NCBI GenBank assembly: GCA_002405525.1
Contig: DHLY01000151.1
Coordinates: forward strand, 2,768-23,352
Direction: 5' to 3'
Source of the DNA: Proteobacteria bacterium UBA4656
Lineage (GTDB): Bacteria > Pseudomonadota > Gammaproteobacteria > Xanthomonadales > Ahniellaceae
Length of the DNA: 20,585 nucleotides
A model generated the notes under the pieces. The model was given only the letters and a program-made list of their open reading frames with translations, searched no databases and was not told the origin of the DNA. Positions 16,536-20,585 of the stretch are shown here, piece after piece (the first letter of the stretch is position 1; every line of letters begins with the position of its first letter). The translations under genes and the position numbers were made by a program.

Positions 16536-17069
16536 TTGCGCCGCTACGCCCGCTTCTCCCCCGACCGCCGCCACCGCTATCTGCTGGGCCGCGAACTGCC
16601 CAAGCAGCAAGGGGATCTGCTGGCCGGCTGGAAGTCTCCCGCGGGCGACGGGCCGCTGCTGTTCGTGATGCTCAACCCCAGCGCGGCCGACGGCCGCCGC
16701 GACGATCCGACCATCCGCCGCTGCATCGGCTTCGCGCGCGCATGGGGCTTCACCCGGCTCGAAGTCGCCAACCTGTTCGCGCGCGTATGCACGGAACCCG
16801 GCAAGCTGTTCGACAACGACGATCCGGTGGGGCTGCGAAACGACGCCGTGCTGCGCCAGGCCGCACGACGCGCATCGATGGTGGTCTGCGCCTGGGGCGC
16901 GAGCGGCGGCAGACGCGGCGTGGTGCGCGCTGCGGAGGTGGTCGGCCTGCTGCACGCCGCTGGCGTTCGCCTGCACCACCTCGGGCTCACCGCAACCGGT
17001 GCGCCACGGCATCCGCTCTACGTTCTGGCGCAGGCAGCGCCGACGCCGTGGCTGGAGCTGCTGCCCTGA
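16536..17069 (+). CDS. DUF1643 domain protein (non-ATG start)
   Basis: The product is about 177 aa and matches the DUF1643 family along its length: RRYARFSPDRRHRYLLGREL, then FVMLNPSAAD, DDPTIRRC, GFARAWGF, VANLFA, and a late VCAWGASG with C-terminal HPLYVLA. The function of the family is not known to me; the domain is usually cytoplasmic and no signal peptide is present. No in-frame ATG or GTG lies near the family N-terminus. The TTG at 16536 gives the usual length, with only a weak purine stretch upstream, so the start is tentative. The frame is open much farther upstream (to 15957), but that part overlaps the lipoprotein gene and is its shadow. It ends about 8 bp before the inverted repeat copy R2. 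Confidence 0.82.
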   Translation: MRRYARFSPDRRHRYLLGRELPKQQGDLLAGWKSPAGDGPLLFVMLNPSAADGRRDDPTIRRCIGFARAWGFTRLEVANLFARVCTEPGKLFDNDDPVGLRNDAVLRQAARRASMVVCAWGASGGRRGVVRAAEVVGLLHAAGVRLHHLGLTATGAPRHPLYVLAQAAPTPWLELLP

Positions 17070-17076
17070 CTGGGGC

Positions 17077-17212
17077 GTGAGAAAACAGCCTCTCAGGCAG
17101 GCCATGGATGGTCCGCGCGCGGCTCGTGTACCCAGGCGCATGATTCGCGGGAGCGACTCCGGACCGGTGCCGGAATCGCGACTGAAGGAACCCACAGGAT
17201 GTGGGTTTTCTC
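17077..17212 (-). repeat. Multi-hairpin interspersed repeat, copy R2 (inverted, diverged)
   Basis: The reverse complement aligns with R1 and with R3/R4 over their full length, including GAATCATG, CCATCCATGGCCTGCCTGAG and the CCCAC...GTGGG hairpin. It is the most decayed copy: the central 8-bp stem has mismatches, and the GAGGCTGT hairpin has lost its second arm. As with R1, the GAGGCTGT end faces a gene's stop codon (DUF1643, stop 17067-17069), here about 8 bp away. This orientation relative to the gene 3' end is therefore conserved at the two loci where it can be seen. Confidence 0.85.
17189..17207 (+). terminator. Terminator-like hairpin inside repeat R2
   Basis: A 7-bp stem (17189-17195 with 17201-17207, 5-nt loop) is followed on the plus strand by two further T residues and CTC. 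It lies 120 bp past the DUF1643 stop and could end that transcript. The same hairpin in copy R4 is flanked by A and T tracts on both sides. Confidence 0.45.
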
Positions 17213-17396
17213 ATTGGCTCAGAGGGTGGCGCCGCGGGAACACCTACGCCACACGGACGGACCGCGGCGGGCCGGACAAGATCGCGGCGCGCGCCGCCGG
17301 CGCTACCGGCCCGATGCGGCGGCGCTTGCGACACGGTCGGCGGTTGCGCGGCCGCGCCACATCGCGCAGGCTCGGGTTCACCGAAAGGGGAAGCCC
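17213..17396. other. Intergenic region before the amidohydrolase gene
   Basis: Together with R2 this forms a 327-bp gap. Outside the repeat I see no gene. The only clear signal is the strong SD AAAGGGGA at 17384-17391, which decides the amidohydrolase start. No promoter with convincing spacing is visible. Confidence 0.45.
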
Positions 17397-19409
17397 GTGC
17401 GCGCGAACCTGCTGCTGTCCGCCCTGCTGCTGTCCGCCCAGCCCGCGCCGGCGGCCGACCAGAGCTACACCGTCGTCACCGGCGGCAACCGCGTCGGCCA
17501 CGTCAAGGTGGCGGCCGAGGGCGGCGCGCTGCGCATCGAGTACGACGTGAAGAACAACGGCCGCGGGCCGACGATCGCGGAAACCCTGCGCCTCGACGCA
17601 GACGGCCTGCCCGTCGCGTGGACCATCACCGGCAACACGACCTTCGGCAGCAAGGTGGACGAATCCTTCGAGCGTCGCGGTGGGCATGCCCGCTGGAAGG
17701 ACAGCGCGAGCGAGGGCAAGGCGCGCGTGCAGGGCCCGCACGTCTACGTCGGCCAGAGCGCCAGCCCGTGGGCGCTGGGTCTCTACGCGCGCGCGCTGCG
17801 GGGCGACGCCGATCGCCGGCTGCCCGCGTTGCCCGGCGGCGAACTGATGCTCACCGAGGGCGAATCGCTCGAGGTCGGCGCCGACGATGCGCGCATCGTC
17901 GTGCGCGTGAACGTGCTCTCGGGGCTCAACCTCGATCCGTCCTACCTGCTGCTCGACGAATCGGGCGAGCTGTTCGCGGTGCTCTCGCCCCGATCGACCG
18001 TGGTCCGCGCGGGTTACGAGGCCGAGGACGAGCGCCTGCGCGAACTGGCCGCGCGACTGTCGCGCGCGCGGCATGAGGACCTGCAGCGCCGGACCGCCAG
18101 GCGTTTCGACGGCCCGGTGCGGGTGCGCAATGTGCGGATCTTCGACTCCGCATCGATGTCGCTGACCGGCCCGCACAGCGTGGTCTTCCGCGGCAACCGC
18201 ATCTCCGGCGTGCAGCCGGCGGACGCGCCGGCGACGCCCGGCGAGGTGTCGATCGACGGCGAAGGCGGCACCCTCGTGCCGGGCCTGTACGAAATGCACG
18301 CGCACACCGGGCAGGCCGGAACCTTGCTCAACGTGGTCGCCGGCGTGACGTCGAGCCGCGACATGGGCAACGACAACACGGTGCTGGATGCACTGGTCCA
18401 GTCGATCGAGGCCGGCAGGGTTGCCGGCCCGCGCATCGCGCGCTCGGGCTTCATCGAGGGCCGCAGCCCGTTCAACTCCAACAACGGCATCCTGGTCGGC
18501 AGCGAGGCCGAGGCGCTGGACGCGGTGCGCTGGTACGCCGCGCGCGGCTTCCACCAGGTGAAGCTCTACAACAGCATGAACCCTCGGTGGTCGGCGGCGG
18601 CGGTGGCCGAAGCGCATCGGCTCGGCCTGCGCGCCACCGGCCACGTGCCGGCGTTCAGCAGCGCGGATGCGATGATCGACGCGGGTTACGACGAGCTCAC
18701 CCACATCAACCAGATCATGCTCGGCTGGGTGCTGGGCCCGGAGGAGGACACGCGCACCCTGCTGCGGCTCACCGCGCTGCGCCGGCTCGCCACGCTGGAC
18801 CTGCAGTCGCCGCGGGTGCGGCGCACGATGGACCGCATCGTCGAACGCAAGGTGGCGGTCGAGCCCACCATCGCCATCCACGAGAACCTGCTGCTCAACC
18901 AGCCGGGCGAAATCCCGCGCGGCGTGACGGACATCTTCCCCAACATGCCGCCCGAGTGGCAGCGCGGCGTGCGCCAGGCCTGGACCGACATGAGCGCGCC
19001 CGGCGACCGCGAGGCCTACGCCGGCGCGTGGGAGAAACTGCTCGCGACCGTGCGCGAGATGCGCGAGCGCGGCGTGTTCCTGATCCCGGGGACCGACCTC
19101 GGGGGCGGTCTCGCCTACCATCGCGAGCTGATGCTGTTCGGCGAAGTCGGCTTCACGCCGGCGCAGGTGCTTCGTCGCGCCACGCTCGACATGGCCGCCT
19201 ACCTCGGCCAGGACCAGGACCTGGGCTCGATCGCGCGCGGCAAGCTGGCCGATTTCTTCCTGGTGCCGGGCGACCCGACCGCGGATCTCGGCCAGCTGCG
19301 TCGCATCCGGATGGTGGTCCGGGACGGCGTCGTGTATTTCCCCGCCGAGGTCTATCCGCACTTCGGCATTCGCCCCTTTGCCGACGTGCCGACGGTAGCG
19401 GGACCCTGA
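17397..19409 (+). CDS. Exported amidohydrolase with an extra N-terminal beta-rich domain
   Basis: The protein is 670 aa and starts at GTG 17397, with SD AAAGGGGA 5-6 nt upstream and a signal peptide (hydrophobic about 4-14, PAPAADQ cleavage region). Residues about 20-225 form a beta-rich domain I cannot name; it resembles the lead domain of other long exported amidohydrolases. The catalytic TIM barrel follows with metal ligands in order: H301-A-H303 (YEMHAHTG), K389 (VKLYNS, possible carbamylated lysine), H416 (TGHVP), H436 (THINQ) and D567 (PGTDLGG). After the barrel, GSIARGKLADFFLVPGDP is the typical return to the small beta-sandwich. Such enzymes often hydrolyse cyclic or N-acyl amides, dipeptides or imidazolones; the true substrate cannot be read. 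It stands alone between repeat R2 and convergent rluE. Confidence 0.9.
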   Translation: MRANLLLSALLLSAQPAPAADQSYTVVTGGNRVGHVKVAAEGGALRIEYDVKNNGRGPTIAETLRLDADGLPVAWTITGNTTFGSKVDESFERRGGHARWKDSASEGKARVQGPHVYVGQSASPWALGLYARALRGDADRRLPALPGGELMLTEGESLEVGADDARIVVRVNVLSGLNLDPSYLLLDESGELFAVLSPRSTVVRAGYEAEDERLRELAARLSRARHEDLQRRTARRFDGPVRVRNVRIFDSASMSLTGPHSVVFRGNRISGVQPADAPATPGEVSIDGEGGTLVPGLYEMHAHTGQAGTLLNVVAGVTSSRDMGNDNTVLDALVQSIEAGRVAGPRIARSGFIEGRSPFNSNNGILVGSEAEALDAVRWYAARGFHQVKLYNSMNPRWSAAAVAEAHRLGLRATGHVPAFSSADAMIDAGYDELTHINQIMLGWVLGPEEDTRTLLRLTALRRLATLDLQSPRVRRTMDRIVERKVAVEPTIAIHENLLLNQPGEIPRGVTDIFPNMPPEWQRGVRQAWTDMSAPGDREAYAGAWEKLLATVREMRERGVFLIPGTDLGGGLAYHRELMLFGEVGFTPAQVLRRATLDMAAYLGQDQDLGSIARGKLADFFLVPGDPTADLGQLRRIRMVVRDGVVYFPAEVYPHFGIRPFADVPTVAGP

Positions 19410-19430
19410 GCACACGAGCGCCGCCCGGCG

Positions 19431-19453
19431 CCGGGTCCCGATGCGGACCCCGG
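19431..19453. terminator. GC-rich hairpin between convergent genes
   Basis: GGGTCC (19433-19438) pairs with GGACCC (19445-19450) around a 6-nt loop, and an overlapping 12-bp palindrome (CCCGGCGCCGGG) lies just before it. It sits 20-40 bp past the amidohydrolase stop and about 80 bp past the rluE stop. It lacks a T-run, so termination is only suggested by position. Confidence 0.3.
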
Positions 19454-19532
19454 GCGAGGACGCCCGTCGCGGGAAGGTCGCCGCGGACCTGCGACGACTC
19501 GGAGTCCGGCGCGCTGCCGTCGTGCAGCCGGC

Positions 19533-20111
19533 TCAGGATGCGGGATGGCCGCGCCGGACCGGCATGCCGGGCTCGTCGATGCGGCGCGACTGTCCGGGCG
19601 CGAGACCGTCCAGCGCATAGGGTCCGATGCGCGTGCGCACCAGGCGCAGCGTCGGCAGCCCGACGGCGGCGGTCATGCGCCGCACCTGCCGGTTGCGGCC
19701 TTCGGTGATCGCCAGTTCCAGCCATCCGTCCGGCACCGTCTTGCGCGCGCGCACCGGCGGCGTGCGCGGCCAGATCCAGCCCGGCGGCCCGATTCGGTGC
19801 ACACGAGCCGGCCGCGTCGGACCGTCGTTGAGCGCGACACCGCGACGCAGCGCGTCGATCTGCGATGGCGATGGCTCGCCCTCGACCTGCACCACGTAGG
19901 TCCGCGCCTGCTTGTGGCGCGGGTCGGTCAGCCGGTGCGCGAGCGCGCCGTCGTCGGTGAGCAGCAGCAAGCCCTCGGAGTCGGCATCCAGGCGGCCCGC
20001 GGCGTAGACCCCGGGCTCGCGCACGTGCGCCGCCAGCGTCGGCCGCCCAAGGCGGTCGGTGAATTGGCACAGCACGCCATACGGCTTGTTGAGGAGCACG
20101 ATCATGCGCAT
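19533..20111 (-). CDS. rluE: 23S rRNA pseudouridine(2457) synthase
   Basis: The protein is 192 aa and matches the RluE branch of RsuA-type pseudouridine synthases, which convert U2457 of 23S rRNA to pseudouridine. The opening VLLNKPYGVLCQFTD, VYAAGRLDADSEGLL with catalytic D42, the family segment LNDGPT with WIWPRTPPVRARKTVP, and GRNRQVRRMTAAVGLPTLRLVR all match closely. Unlike many RsuA relatives it lacks an S4 domain, as expected for RluE. The start MRMIVLL at 20111 is the most likely, with a second ATG at 20105 two codons in; the SD is weak. The frame stays open upstream to 20402 inside repeat R3, but that part is not protein-like. It converges on the amidohydrolase gene. Confidence 0.93.
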   Translation of the reverse strand: MRMIVLLNKPYGVLCQFTDRLGRPTLAAHVREPGVYAAGRLDADSEGLLLLTDDGALAHRLTDPRHKQARTYVVQVEGEPSPSQIDALRRGVALNDGPTRPARVHRIGPPGWIWPRTPPVRARKTVPDGWLELAITEGRNRQVRRMTAAVGLPTLRLVRTRIGPYALDGLAPGQSRRIDEPGMPVRRGHPAS

Positions 20112-20320
20112 CCGGCCGCAACCACGGCCCCGTCGCGGGCGCGGCGCCCACGGCGGCGGACGGGCGCCATGCCGGCAGCCGACTGGACCGCCGTGGCGGC
20201 GGGGTTCAGGGCTCGCGACCCGTTCCGCATCCCGCGCGCGCGGATCGCGCCGGTGCGTGCGCGAGGCGCGCGCAGACCCGCCGTGGCCCGCCCCGGCGGT
20301 TTGCCCGAGGCCGCCCTTTG

Positions 20321-20472
20321 CCTGTGAAAAAACCCACATCGCGTGGATTTCTCCAGTCGCGAGCCCGGCGCAGATCCGGACTCGCCCCCGCGAATCATGC
20401 ACGGGCGTGCATGACTCTCGCGCGGGCCACTCGGAGCCTGCCTGAGAGGCTGTTTTTCACAGCCTCTGCGTA
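20321..20472 (+). repeat. Multi-hairpin repeat, copy R3 (complete; first unit of a tandem pair)
   Basis: This is the only complete plus-oriented copy, 152 bp from CCTGTG to the start of the next CCTGTA. It contains the CCCAC/GTGG hairpin (stem weakened by one mismatch), a perfect 8-bp stem at 20395-20402/20407-20414 with loop GGGC, and a perfect 9-bp stem at 20445-20453/20459-20467 with a T-rich loop. The GGCCAT..ATGGCC stem seen in R1 has decayed here. It lies 211 bp upstream of rluE, not at its 3' end. Confidence 0.88.
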
Positions 20473-20585
20473 CCTGTAAAAAAACCCACATCCCGTGGGT
20501 TTTGCCAGTCGCGAGCCCGGCACAGGTCCGGACTCGCTCCGGCGAATCATGCACGGGCGTGCGTGACCCGCGCGCGGGCCATCCA
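20473..20585 (+). repeat. Multi-hairpin repeat, copy R4 (second tandem unit, cut by the window edge)
   Basis: Head-to-tail with R3 at a 152-bp period. The first hairpin is perfect (9-bp stem at 20481-20489/20495-20503, loop ATCCC) and flanked by A and T tracts, the form of a bidirectional intrinsic terminator. The central stem (20547-20554/20559-20566) has one A-to-G change that leaves a G:U pair. The next palindrome (20567-20578, CCCGCGCGCGGG) is perfect. The copy runs out of the window before its last hairpin. Confidence 0.87.

Noticed and set aside
17244..19415. 723-codon minus-strand frame opposite the amidohydrolase
   Set aside because: His/Arg/Ala-rich shadow without motifs; the plus strand has the complete amidohydrolase ligand set.
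20321..20585. The tandem repeats as a CRISPR array
   Set aside because: The 152-bp units are direct neighbours with no variable spacers, each unit is far longer than a CRISPR repeat, and no cas gene is present.

Overview
The window is about 20.6 kb of very GC-rich DNA. Its long genes have strong third-position G/C bias, so long meaningless open frames appear on the opposite strands. Protein content is Gram-negative: exported enzymes, a lipoprotein with a lipobox, a membrane-anchored bacterial alpha-2-macroglobulin, and RluE. The flavour of the proteins, with C-termini ending in F-x-D-x-F-E and TSP3-like D-x-D-G-D-G motifs, suggests a gammaproteobacterium of the order Lysobacterales (Xanthomonadales). 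That assignment is by recognition only, since no rRNA or housekeeping marker is present.

Layout, left to right. A partial copy of a ~150-bp multi-hairpin repeat (1-79) abuts the stop codon of a giant minus-strand alpha-2-macroglobulin gene (81-6035). After a 560-bp gap without a supported gene comes a minus-strand gene for a secreted beta-propeller/cytochrome c protein (6596-9164). It is split into two frames by one extra base in a G run, and removing that base restores a CxxCH heme motif. A small two-helix membrane protein (9549-9827) is driven by a good sigma70-type promoter whose start would fall on its ATG, giving a leaderless mRNA. Next is a minus-strand pair: a serine hydrolase of the beta-lactamase/PBP-like fold (11637-12755), then an M28-type peptidase-like protein whose metal site looks degenerate (10037-11590). 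Plus-strand genes follow: an exported cupin (13051-13497), an exported M24 metallopeptidase (13592-14959), a lipoprotein alpha/beta-hydrolase (15409-16413) and a DUF1643 protein (16536-17069). A second, inverted repeat copy follows DUF1643. Then come an exported amidohydrolase with an extra N-terminal domain (17397-19409), convergent rluE (19533-20111), and two tandem repeat copies that run off the right edge.

Most products would act in the periplasm or envelope: defence against foreign proteases (A2M), peptide and ester hydrolysis, and metal-dependent hydrolysis. Only RluE and probably DUF1643 are cytoplasmic. No tRNA, rRNA, CRISPR array, phage gene or transposase is visible. The most unusual elements are the interspersed multi-hairpin repeat, which lies against gene 3' ends in a consistent orientation; the short C-terminal F-x-D-x-F-E tag on neighbouring exported proteins; the split cytochrome gene; and the apparently catalytically dead M28 protein.
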